NCBI GenBank assembly: GCA_031404015.1
Contig: JANNGT010000397.1
Location: 1 to 20,604, forward strand
DNA: 20,604 nucleotides
Source: RPQJ01 sp031404015
GTDB taxonomy: Bacteria > Pseudomonadota > Gammaproteobacteria > Steroidobacterales > Steroidobacteraceae
Reading direction: 5' to 3'
The notes under the pieces are model-generated. The model saw only the letters and a list, made by a program, of their open reading frames with translations, had not been told where the DNA came from and did no database searches. Positions 8,075 through 14,843 of this stretch are shown here, in pieces. The position numbers and the translations under genes are program-made. How positions within the stretch are numbered: the first letter of the stretch is position 1; every line of letters begins with the position of its first letter.

Positions 8075-9955
8075 ATGAGCACAAATTCCGTGATGCGAGC
8101 ATGGGTGATCGCGTTGGCCCTCGCGGTCGGACTCGCCGGCTGCGGTGACGACGGCAAGAAGAAGGTGAAGATCCTCACGGAACCGGCCGACGCGACCGTG
8201 GTGGTGGGTGCCACCGCCAGCTTTACGGTCGCGGCCAACAGCGACAAGGTCACCTATCAGTGGCGCCGTAACGGCGTCGACATCGCCATGGCCACGGGCG
8301 CCACGTACACGACGGCTGCCACGGTGGCCGGTGACAGCGGCGCAAAGTTCTCGGTCGTCGTGACCCGCGGCAAGAAGACCGCGACCAGTCGCGAGGCGAC
8401 GCTCATCGTCAACACGCAGGTTGCGATAACGGCACAACCGCTCGGCGCCACGGCGCTGGTCGGGGCGACGGCATCGTTCGCGGTCACCGCGACCGGCACT
8501 GCACCGCTCTCGTACCAGTGGCGCAAGAACGGCACAGCGATCGGCGGGGCCACGTCGGCGAGCTACACCACGCCCGCACTCGTCATCGAAGACAACGGCG
8601 CCGTCTACAGCGTCGTGGTCACAAACCCCGCGGGTTCGGTCACCAGCTCGAACGCCACCCTCACGGTGCAGGCGCCGGACTCCACCCCGGTCGCCTGGGA
8701 TCCCAATCTGGTCGTCGCCACCGGTGACGTGTATGACCCGTCCGCCGCGATGGACGACTCCGGCAACGGCTACGGCGTTTACCTGAATGTCAACAGCCGG
8801 GTGCTGGCCACCAAGGGCTCCATCGGCGGCACCTGGAGCGCGGGACAGTTCGTCGACGTCGGTGGCGAAATCGTGGGCAACATCGGCGCCTTCGCGCCGC
8901 AGGTCGCGGTCAATCCCGCCGGCAAGGGCGTGCTCGCGTTTGGCTATTTCACCGGTGGTTTCGCGTCGCACGTTGCAGTGGCGATCGGCGACTCGGGCAC
9001 CTGGGGTACGCCCACGCGGATATGGGACAACATATCCAGCGACACCCTCGCCGCAGGCATCGACGACACCGGGCGGTCGATCGTGGTCTGGGGCGGCTCG
9101 CTTAGCAACAGCAAGATCATGGCCGCCGTCTTCAACGGCACGACCTGGACGGCTCCGGTCGCGCTGGGGATCAACCCGAACTCCGGCTCGCAACCGACCG
9201 TGGCCATCGACGGCAGCGGCAAGGGCCAGCTCGTCTACATCGACAACTACGACATCGTGGCGATTCCGGTCGACCTGAGCCTGGTGCAGCCTTTCGGTAC
9301 GCCGGTCACGGCCGCCACGATCAGCACGTTCGCGGCGGACGTGCGCGTCGCCGTCGATCAGCTGGGTGGCGCGGTGGTGATCGTGTACGAGTCGGTCGCC
9401 GTCGGCTACGACGTGGTCGCCATCAACCTGCGGCCCGGCACTGGCTGGTCGCCGCGGGTCTCGATCGGGGTCGACGTGCCGTTCTTCCCGCGCGACCTCA
9501 CGGTGGCGAGTGACGAGGCCGGCAATGCGATCGCAGCCTGGGCGGTGCAGGTTCAGACCGTGCCCGATGGTCCCTTCAGGGACACCGTCCACTCGAGCAC
9601 CTACACGCCGGCGGGTGGCTGGACGGCGGCTGAGCTGCGTCCGAACGTGACCGCCGACGACGTCGAGGGCATCCAGATCGCCGCGAGCCGCACCGGTCGC
9701 TTCGCGCTGGGCTGGGTCCAGTCCGATTCCGGGACCGGCAACAGGCAGGTGTGGGCGCAGGTGTACGAAGGCGGCGCCTGGAAGACCGCGGGCCAGGTGC
9801 AGACGACCACCAGGGACGCCCTGTTCGGCTCGACGCCGCTGCCGAACCGGCCGCTGGCGATGGCGGCAAACGGCGACGGCCTGCTGTTCTGGGTCGAGCA
9901 GGATGCGACGGACAACGCGCTCAACACGATAACCGGCGCGTTCCTTCAGCAATAG
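8075..9955 (+). CDS. Secreted lipoprotein with two Ig-like domains and propeller-like repeats
   Basis: 626 residues. Seen: a lipoprotein signal peptide with lipobox LAGC (Cys23, followed by Gly-Asp-Asp), two tandem Ig-like domains (about 31-112 and 116-203, each with VGATASF, YQWR(R/K)NG and SxxATL motifs), and a C-terminal region of about 420 residues. That region repeats a VAxDxxGxG-type motif eight times, near residues 221, 274, 325, 372, 421, 473, 531 and 592, which suggests a beta-propeller. The purine-rich GGGGAAGGGG just before ATG 8075 supports the start. The protein is probably anchored at the cell surface or in the periplasm and binds a polymer or protein. It follows the sigma/kinase operon in the same direction and may be one of its targets (inference). 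Confidence 0.85.
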   Translation: MSTNSVMRAWVIALALAVGLAGCGDDGKKKVKILTEPADATVVVGATASFTVAANSDKVTYQWRRNGVDIAMATGATYTTAATVAGDSGAKFSVVVTRGKKTATSREATLIVNTQVAITAQPLGATALVGATASFAVTATGTAPLSYQWRKNGTAIGGATSASYTTPALVIEDNGAVYSVVVTNPAGSVTSSNATLTVQAPDSTPVAWDPNLVVATGDVYDPSAAMDDSGNGYGVYLNVNSRVLATKGSIGGTWSAGQFVDVGGEIVGNIGAFAPQVAVNPAGKGVLAFGYFTGGFASHVAVAIGDSGTWGTPTRIWDNISSDTLAAGIDDTGRSIVVWGGSLSNSKIMAAVFNGTTWTAPVALGINPNSGSQPTVAIDGSGKGQLVYIDNYDIVAIPVDLSLVQPFGTPVTAATISTFAADVRVAVDQLGGAVVIVYESVAVGYDVVAINLRPGTGWSPRVSIGVDVPFFPRDLTVASDEAGNAIAAWAVQVQTVPDGPFRDTVHSSTYTPAGGWTAAELRPNVTADDVEGIQIAASRTGRFALGWVQSDSGTGNRQVWAQVYEGGAWKTAGQVQTTTRDALFGSTPLPNRPLAMAANGDGLLFWVEQDATDNALNTITGAFLQQ

Positions 9956-10005
9956 CTCCTGCAGGAGCCTTGCGCCGGCGCCGTTTCGCGCCGGCCTGAC
10001 GAGCG

Positions 10006-10032
10006 AAAAGGCCAGCTTCGAGCTGGCCTTTT
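10006..10032 (+). terminator. Rho-independent terminator after the lipoprotein gene
   Basis: A perfect 12-base stem, AAAAGGCCAGCT / AGCTGGCCTTTT, with a 3-base loop is followed by CTTTG. It lies 50 bases after the stop codon at 9955. The A-run and T-run on either side make it usable from both strands. A second GC-rich hairpin (CCGGCGC ... GCGCCGG) sits just before it, near 9975-9995. Confidence 0.85.
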
Positions 10033-10180
10033 CTTTGCTTCGGTGTCGGCATTCCCTGGAGAAACCGACTAGACGCGGGGCGTCCTGGCAGAACCTATCG
10101 CCTTCCGGCGAAGAATTGCTGGATTCGCGCAGCCTTATGGCGCGACTTTCGCGCGTGCGCCTGAAACCCAAGGGTCGTTG

Positions 10181-10484
10181 ATTTTCAGGGCGACCGGGTA
10201 CGTGGCAGGCATGGACGCCACAGCTTTTGAGCAGGACACCCGCACACAGGACGCCGTGATCAGGGCGCTCGAGATTGTCGGGGAGGCGGCCTAACAAGGC
10301 TCGCGTTGCCGACCCGACGTTGCAAGACACAGCGCCGGAAATACCTTGGGACGTCATGTACCGCATGCGCAGCATCGTCCATGATTACTTCGAAGTCGAT
10401 TTGGATGTCGTCTGGCAGACGATCCAGCGGGACTTGCCTGAGTTGCGTCCGCGGATCGTGCAGCTGCTGGCGCGGATTTCATGA
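10181..10484 (+). pseudogene. HepT-like (DUF86) toxin remnant, frameshifted
   Basis: Two frames join into one recognisable protein. The first part (10181-10291) reads GYVAGMDATAFEQDTRTQD then AVIRALEIVGEAA and hits a stop. Shifting by one base at about 10292 continues NKARV...APEIPWDVMYRM then VHDYFEVDLDVVWQTIQ and ends at 10484. Known: HepT, the RNase-like toxin of the HEPN-MNT system, has exactly this order (RTQDAVIRNLEIIGEA ... PEIPW..I..MR....HDYF.VDL..VW.....DLP). The N-terminal 25-30 residues and the MNT nucleotidyltransferase partner are not visible. Note RSIVHDYF in place of the RNase motif Rx4-6H in its usual R.xxxHxY form: the Arg and His are still there. Dead gene from one frameshift plus N-terminal loss. 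Confidence 0.75.
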
Positions 10485-10656
10485 CGGCGCAGCGGCTGCA
10501 TCTGCGTCATCAATCTGCAGGCTGATGGCCCGTAGCTTTCGCGATCTATCGGTACGTTGCGCTGCCAAGCGGTTCATTCCGACCGTCATCCTGACGGTAA
10601 AATCTATCCGCGCCTTCAAGAAGTTCTGCAGTGGCAGCAACTTGCGTGGCTCGGAA

Positions 10657-10930
10657 ACGATTGAGTGGGAGTGAGGGGCGCTGCGCTTCATTGCGTGCTG
10701 GCGGGCAGTTAGTTGCATCGTTGGGATTCCGGGAAGAATCAGGCCAAACGCGACAAGCGGTTTACCGATCGCTGTTTTGGCTCACTCACAGTGACCAAAA
10801 CGCCGGATCCGTAAACCTCGCGCTCGTGGCGAGGCCCGTCATTTCTGATCGAACACAGCAGGCTTGACGAAGTCGTTGCGGCTTGTCGCGTCATAGTCTG
10901 TTGCGTCCCCGTTCGTCGCAGGGACGCTCG
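10657..10930 (+). repeat. Direct repeat, right copy: guaA-end-like sequence plus flank
   Basis: It begins with a diverged copy of the guaA 3' end that still reads T-I-E-W-E-stop in one frame, although there is no guaA body upstream. It continues through blocks homologous to 3700-3721, to about 3726-3750, and to 3779-3817. About 85-90 bases present only here (roughly 10750-10840) contain an almost perfect hairpin, GTTTTGG ... CCAAAAC (about 10772-10801), and CCTCGC ... GCGAGG. The right end is the CGTCCC/GGGACG hairpin, here not followed by a transposase start. Confidence 0.7.
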
Positions 10931-10994
10931 GATGGTGACGGTTTCCGGCTTTCCATAAACCAGCGCGGCCGACTCACTCTTGCCTGTTCCGTCT

Positions 10995-11008
10995 AGAATA
11001 GCTATTCT
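10995..11008 (+). promoter_or_regulatory. Perfect palindrome, likely autoregulatory operator of the antitoxin operon
   Basis: AGAATAGCTATTCT is a perfect 14-base palindrome 7 bases before the antitoxin ATG. It overlaps a TAGAAT -10-like hexamer (10994-10999). Phd/YefM antitoxins repress their own promoter by binding such palindromes, so this is the expected operator. Confidence 0.65.
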
Positions 11009-11015
11009 GGCCGTC

Positions 11016-11267
11016 ATGAAAAGCATCACAGCCTTGGAAGCCAAGAACCGGTTCGGGGAGGTGCTGGAGACCGCTCAGCGCCAGCCCGTCAGCATCACCC
11101 GCAATGGTCGTCCCTCGGTAGTGATGATTTCTGCCGAGAGCTACCAGCGCCGCCAGCGCATGGCACGCGAACGTCTGCACCAGTCCCTGCAGCGCGCGGG
11201 CGAGCATGCCGCGTCCCGGGGCATGAACGAGGACGTACTCGACCAGCTGCTCGCGGATGAAAGTTGA
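11016..11267 (+). CDS. Type II antitoxin, Phd/YefM family
   Basis: 83 residues. Seen: MKSITALEAKNRFGEVLETA, QPVSITRNGRPSVVMIS and the tail EDVLDQLLADES. Known: the first 55 residues are the DNA-binding, dimerising Phd/YefM fold, and the C-terminal tail neutralises the toxin. The open frame begins at 10980, but ATG 11016 matches the family start and follows the palindromic operator. The gene overlaps the PIN toxin by 11 bases, so the two are co-translated. It lies between a terIS-like end (10892-10930) and an IS91 transposase scrap (11756), an unusual address (see findings). Confidence 0.88.
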   Translation: MKSITALEAKNRFGEVLETAQRQPVSITRNGRPSVVMISAESYQRRQRMARERLHQSLQRAGEHAASRGMNEDVLDQLLADES

Positions 11268-11688
11268 ACGGCTGGTCATCGACAGCAATGTCTGGATTGC
11301 TGCGCTGATCTCTCCCGCTGGAACGGCGCGCCAGTTGGTGGACGCGGTTCTGGATCTCGACATCGACATCCTGATGTCGGAGTCGACATTCGGTGAACTC
11401 GTATCACGTCTGGATCGACCCAAGTTCGACCGATATCGCGAACCCGAGAGCTGGAACTCGTTCCTGACCGCACTGGTCGAGCTTGCGTTGTGGCACGAAG
11501 ATGCAGGCACAGCGACTGGCTCTTCGCGCGATGTGGATGACGACAAATTCCTCGCGCTGGCCATGACTGGACAGGCCGACGCGATCATCAGTGGCGACCG
11601 CGACCTCTTGGATCTTGTCTCGCACGAGGGCATCCCGATCCTTACGCCTGCACAGTTTCTGCAGCGATTGCGCGAGTCGGAGGCGTAA
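11257..11688 (+). CDS. PIN-domain toxin (putative RNase, PIN_3 type)
   Basis: 143 residues. Seen: LVIDSNVWIAALISPAG at the N-terminus with the first catalytic aspartate (Asp9), the acidic cluster SSRDVDDDKFLALA in the middle, and AIISGDRDLLDL near the C-terminus. Together these supply the metal-binding acids of a PIN nuclease. Known: PIN toxins of this group cleave RNA and are neutralised by a partner, here the Phd-like protein encoded just upstream. The start ATG 11257 lies inside the last codons of the antitoxin gene. Intact and probably functional. The VapC label is avoided because the partner is Phd-like and the domain is closer to the PIN_3 group. Confidence 0.86.
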   Translation: MKVERLVIDSNVWIAALISPAGTARQLVDAVLDLDIDILMSESTFGELVSRLDRPKFDRYREPESWNSFLTALVELALWHEDAGTATGSSRDVDDDKFLALAMTGQADAIISGDRDLLDLVSHEGIPILTPAQFLQRLRESEA

Positions 11689-11755
11689 TCGAAGCGAGAC
11701 GTGGGGAGAGGGCAGGCCGGCGCACCAGCTGCGAACAGAATGCTTTCTTTATCAA

Positions 11756-11842
11756 TCGACACGTCGTGCCACCAAGCGACACGTGGCAATGAACTGGGCA
11801 CAACGGCTGCAGCGTGTGTTCGGGGTGCAGATCGAGGCCTGT
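11756..11842 (+). pseudogene. IS91-family transposase, C-terminal scrap
   Basis: One frame reads STRRATKRHVAMNWAQRLQR followed by VFGVQIEAC. Known: IS91/ISCR transposases carry a near-identical segment near the C-terminus (W-A-Q-R-L-K-R-V-F-x-I-D-I-E-x-C, followed by C-G and a helical tail). The sequence after the cysteine no longer matches. This is about 29 residues of a protein of some 400, and it lies on the inner side of an oriIS-like repeat (12028-12086), as expected for the right part of an IS91 element. Confidence 0.68.
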
Positions 11843-12027
11843 GTGCTTCCGCCTAGGGCACGGGCACCGCCGGTGCATGCCGGCATTCTGCTTGGCGGCA
11901 GGCGAGGGCGGTCTAGCGGGGTGGCAAGCCGGGACGGGCCGGGGATTCAGGGTCAGGCGGCGACAGGCTGTCGGCCTGGCCGCCCAACTGGCGAGTCTCG
12001 GCCTGGCGGCAAGAGGTTTGGTCCCTG

Positions 12028-12086
12028 CATAAGGCCCGTTCGGCGAACTAGACTGCGCTGCCGAGGCATTTGAACTTCCTATCCGC
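12028..12086 (+). repeat. oriIS-like terminal repeat, copy 1
   Basis: A 59-base unit starting CATAAGGCCCGTTCGGCGAA, with core ACTAGACTGCGCTGCCGAGG and ending CATTTGAACTTCCTATCCGC. It matches copy 3 (19972-20030) at all but four positions by eye. The final 20 bases resemble the oriIS of ISCR elements (TTTGAACTTCCTATA...) as I remember it. A small hairpin (GTTC-GGC-GAAC) lies at the left. A transposase scrap on its inner side supports the call. Confidence 0.75.
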
Positions 12087-12518
12087 TACTTTGAGTACCG
12101 ACTGGCGCCACAAGGCATCGATTCGGCCAGAACGAAACTCGTTATCCTGATAAGTCATCGGCACCATTCACAGGTGACCGGAAAATGACCACTCCATCGC
12201 GCGAGGAAGTGAGTTTCTGCCAATTTTGCCCAGAAACTCCGGGTTCGCTACCGCAGCCGACTGTGGCAACCTGGGGAAGCGCCCTGCTTACAGGTCGCGT
12301 GCCGCAAGCACCGCCGTACTGAACCCGTTCCAGGCTCCTTGGCCGCCACGAGCCACGCGGATCACGGCGTTGCATGAGATCTGCGTCCGAAGGACGCGCC
12401 GATCCGCGTCCCTCGTTGCCGATGCGGCACGCGAGTGGTAACTTTTTCTCGCCGAGGAACAGATCCGCTCACGCCGGCGACTCTCGTTCGAAGAGTCCGG
12501 TCCGTTGGAGTTCGCCCC
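12087..12518. other. Gene-poor stretch outside oriIS copy 1
   Basis: No convincing gene. Two nested inverted repeats are present: GCGTCC-GAA-GGACGC (12383-12397) inside CGGATC (12358-12363) ... GATCCG (12401-12406). This could be a terminator stem or an operator for the downstream gene at 12519. A T-run (CTTTTTCTC) follows about 35 bases later, too far for a classical terminator. Confidence 0.45.
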
Positions 12519-12929
12519 ATGATCGTCACGAATGGCCTTCGTAGCCGTCACCGCGAGGCGGCGACGACAGACCACGAACCGGATGGACCGTTCATCGCTA
12601 TTTCTCTGTTGAAGTTCAAGGAAAAGGCCGAGTATCCGGACGATCCAACCGGTGCCCTGACGGGTGCGGAAGCCTACGCGCGCTACGTCGACGCGCTGCG
12701 CTCCCCACTCGGAACCGTCGGCGCGCGCGTTGTGTACGCAGGAAACGTCGCCGGAGTCGACGTCGGCGAAGTTGAAGACCTCTGGGACATGGCCGCGGTC
12801 GTCGAGTACCCGTCAGTGGCAGCGGCACGGACGTTGCTTTCGATGCCGGAATACCAGGCCATCACTGTGCATCGCACCGCCGGTCTGGCAGGGCAGCTGT
12901 CGTTACGCGTGAACCTGCCCGGACGGTGA
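12519..12929 (+). CDS. DUF1330-like dimeric alpha-beta barrel protein
   Basis: 136 residues. Seen: GPFIAISLLKFKEKAEYPD, a middle region with AYARYVDALRSPLGTVGARV and VYAGNV, and a C-terminal VVEYPSVAAARTLLSMPEYQ. Known: the EYPS ... SPEYQ-type ending is the signature of DUF1330 and related dimeric ferredoxin-like (ABM/NIPSNAP-type) proteins. Most are uncharacterised; some act as small oxygenases or stress proteins. The frame opens earlier at 12435, but ATG 12519 has GGAG at 12507-12510 and gives the usual length. It converges with the methyltransferase gene, 23 bases away. No partner identified. Confidence 0.7.
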   Translation: MIVTNGLRSRHREAATTDHEPDGPFIAISLLKFKEKAEYPDDPTGALTGAEAYARYVDALRSPLGTVGARVVYAGNVAGVDVGEVEDLWDMAAVVEYPSVAAARTLLSMPEYQAITVHRTAGLAGQLSLRVNLPGR

Positions 12930-12952
12930 TTGCACGCGTCCGCGCGAAGAAG

Positions 12953-13618
12953 TCATGAAGGCGCCGACGCGCCGAGCGTGCCCACCGCCAGATAGCTGGT
13001 GCCGGCGTGGAACGTCTGCACCACCTTCAGATCGAGGCAGTGCGGCAACAACGGTGCCCAGGGTTGGCGCAGGCCGCGGTAGGTGCTGAGGTAACGTCGC
13101 GCGCGATAGCCCACCACCAGGTTCAGCGGCGCCGCCCACCACCAGGGCAGGAAGCGCATGCCGGCTATCACCACCCGCGCCCCAGGGCGCGCGTGGCGCA
13201 GCAGGTTCAGCACCGCTGCCGGGTTTTGCAGCACGTCGTGGGTGTAGCTGAGCAACAGGGCATCTGCGACGCAATCGGGCCGTGCGTCCTCGACCGGGGC
13301 GACCAGCACCGAGACGCTCGCACTGCAGTCGTCGCGGTCAAGCCTTGAGCGCGCTATGTCGGCCATCTCAGGTGATTGCTCGATACCCAGCACCCTGCCG
13401 CCTGGCGACACACGCCGGGCAAGTTGCATCAACAGCGGGCCCGTACCGCAAGCCACATCGAACACGGTGTCGCCAGAGGACAGTTGCAAGGCATCAACGG
13501 CGGCCGAGCGGATCGCCTTGATGCGTGCGCAGGTAGCGTCGTAGCCAGCTGCCATGGCCCGGTAGCGCGCCAGCGCCAGCGCCCGGTCGGGCTCATCCCT
13601 CAACACGCGCACTCCCAT
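12953..13618 (-). CDS. Class I SAM-dependent methyltransferase
   Basis: 221 residues. Seen: an N-terminal helix with ARYRAMAAGYDATCARI, SAM-binding motif I VFDVACGTGPLLMQLA (residues about 50-65), motif II-like VLGIEQSPEM, and a post-motif segment ALLLSYTHDVLQNPAAVLNL. The motifs place it among UbiE/class I small-molecule methyltransferases; the substrate cannot be read from sequence. The C-terminal third (FLPWWWAAPLNLVVGYRARR) is hydrophobic and may bind a lipid-like substrate or the membrane. ATG 13618 is preferred over GTG 13636 because AAGGG lies at good spacing before it. Its upstream region, 36 bases away, is an oriIS-like end (13654-13673), so its native leader was probably lost. Confidence 0.82.
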   Translation of the reverse strand: MGVRVLRDEPDRALALARYRAMAAGYDATCARIKAIRSAAVDALQLSSGDTVFDVACGTGPLLMQLARRVSPGGRVLGIEQSPEMADIARSRLDRDDCSASVSVLVAPVEDARPDCVADALLLSYTHDVLQNPAAVLNLLRHARPGARVVIAGMRFLPWWWAAPLNLVVGYRARRYLSTYRGLRQPWAPLLPHCLDLKVVQTFHAGTSYLAVGTLGASAPS

Positions 13619-13653
13619 GCTCCGCCCTTGATTCACCGGCTCGATGTCCGTCA

Positions 13654-13673
13654 GCGGATAGGAATTTCAAACC
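13654..13673 (-). repeat. oriIS-like terminal repeat, copy 5 (reverse, core only)
   Basis: On the minus strand this reads GGTTTGAAATTCCTATCCGC. Its last 18 bases are identical to those of copy 2 (14258-14275). Further inward only weak similarity to the other copies remains (GCGAATCGCGCCGAC near 13715). With copy 2 it forms an outward-facing pair around a transposase fragment. Confidence 0.65.
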
Positions 13674-13788
13674 ACCCTCCCAGGTCGGCGCGATTCGCAC
13701 AACCGGCCACATGGGAATCAATACTAGCGTCGACAGTCCTTTTCCGATAGATCCGGTGCCCAGGCTAGGGCCTGTTCACACTACGTGA

Positions 13789-14130
13789 TGTACTACGCGC
13801 CATGGAAATCACCGCCGCCAGCGTATCGGGCGAACGCTGGAGCGCTGCGGTCTCATCGAGCGCGACATGGAGAACGCGTGGCTTGCCAACTTCACGGAAG
13901 CCGGCCCACTGGATGACCTGCTCGGCCACTCCATCACCTACCGCATCGCCGTGGGTCCCAGGGCCGGTCAGAAGCTGTTCACCTTGCAGACCGTGCACGC
14001 CAGACTGCAAGGGCTGGAAGGCAGCGCCAATGGCGCAGCGACCCGTGGAGGATTCTCGCTGCATGCTGGCACCTCCGGTGCAGTCGCGTCTGCTGTGAAC
14101 CTGAAGACGTGCGATTTGGCTGGCCGCTGA
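13789..14130 (+). pseudogene. IS91-family transposase, central fragment
   Basis: The frame from 13789 to the stop at 14130 reads RTLERCGLIERDMENAWLAN, then LDDLLGHSITYRIAVGPRAG, QKLFTLQT and GGFSLHAGTSG. Known: IS91/ISCR transposases have a middle segment with GHSI.YRIA.GP..G...FTLQT ... GFSLHAG, followed by the residues KLERLCRYI.RP. Here the sequence diverges right after FSLHAG, so the second half is deleted. The fragment sits between oriIS-like copies 5 and 2. The catalytic HUH and Tyr motifs are absent. Confidence 0.78.
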
Positions 14131-14225
14131 CGCGGCGGGCTTGGGTCGGTGCGTGCCCGGATTCAGCTCACGGGTCAGGAAGGGTGGAATCGGAGCGTGG
14201 CCTGGTCTATCGGAGGTCCGCTGGC

Positions 14226-14275
14226 GATTCGGCCAACTAGACTGCGCTGCCGAGGCATTTGAAATTCCTATCCGC
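14226..14275 (+). repeat. oriIS-like terminal repeat, copy 2
   Basis: GATTCGGCCAACTAGACTGC and the following GCTGCCGAGGCATTTGAAAT match copy 1 almost base for base, ending TTCCTATCCGC at 14275. The left 15 bases of the unit are degraded. The transposase fragment stop (14130) lies 145 bases inside, similar to the spacing seen in copy 3 (138 bases). Confidence 0.75.
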
Positions 14276-14354
14276 CGCGTTGGAGCCATGTAAGCAGCCG
14301 GAACGTACCCGCACCCCGCAACAAGTTGCGCGGCACTGCCCTACGGTAGCTGTA

Positions 14355-14831
14355 TCAGCGATCGACCGGGAACGGATGCTCGCAGCGCAGCAGCAGCAGG
14401 GCGCCGTCCGGGGACGTCAGTTCGTCATGCTTCGTGTCCGGTAGTGCCACATGGACGTCGCCAGAGCGCAAGGGGTGATCACCGACGAACACGGTCCCGT
14501 CAATGATGACCATCTGTTCTTCCTTGGTGTGAGAGTGCGCCGGAACGGCCCCGCCCGGCAGAAATCGTACCAGCACTTCCTGTGTTCCCGCCGCTGCGTC
14601 GACGCGAAGGAATTTGAGGCGGATTCCGGGCAAGCCGTCGACCCATTCCTCGCCGTGGGCTCGCCACGTACGCGTGCCCGCGGGCGGGCGGCCTAATGCC
14701 ACCCCGTCGCGAATGCGCTGGCGCATCCTGGAACGCTGCTCGGCAGGAATTTCGACTGACGCCATCGCCTCGGCCAGAAGTGTGAACACATCGTCCGAGG
14801 CGTCGGGCAAGATCGATGGAGGCTTTGACAC
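14355..14831 (-). CDS. ChrR-type cupin protein, probable anti-sigma factor
   Basis: 158 residues. Seen: a helical N-terminal third, then a cupin barrel with PGGAVPAHSHTKEEQMVIIDG (candidate metal ligands His99, His101, Glu105 and later His135 in DTKHDEL). Known: ChrR-like anti-sigma factors combine an N-terminal zinc-binding anti-sigma domain with a C-terminal cupin and are encoded next to their ECF sigma. Here the gene starts 12 bases after the sigma stop, so the pair is an operon. Odd: the N-terminal part has no HxxxCxxC zinc motif and the protein is shorter than ChrR (about 210). It may work through the cupin alone or be a cupin regulator of another type. The GTG start at 14831 is preceded by AGGAA at good spacing. 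Confidence 0.78.
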   Translation of the reverse strand: MSKPPSILPDASDDVFTLLAEAMASVEIPAEQRSRMRQRIRDGVALGRPPAGTRTWRAHGEEWVDGLPGIRLKFLRVDAAAGTQEVLVRFLPGGAVPAHSHTKEEQMVIIDGTVFVGDHPLRSGDVHVALPDTKHDELTSPDGALLLLRCEHPFPVDR

Positions 14832-14843
14832 GGCGGGTTCCTG

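Noticed and set aside
8051..10375. Very long minus-strand open frame (774 codons) opposite the lipoprotein gene
   Set aside because: It is a shadow frame: composition is Arg/Gly/His-rich with no family motif, while the plus strand has a signal peptide, Ig domains and repeats.
10306..10674. Plus-strand frame ending T-I-E-W-E as a partial second guaA
   Set aside because: Only the last few codons resemble GuaA; the rest of the frame runs through the HepT relic in another frame and is not GuaA. It is treated as a duplicated gene end.
12185..12322. 45-codon frame after oriIS copy 1 starting MTTPSREEVSFCQFC
   Set aside because: No convincing ribosome-binding site, no family resemblance and a Pro-rich random-looking C-terminus.
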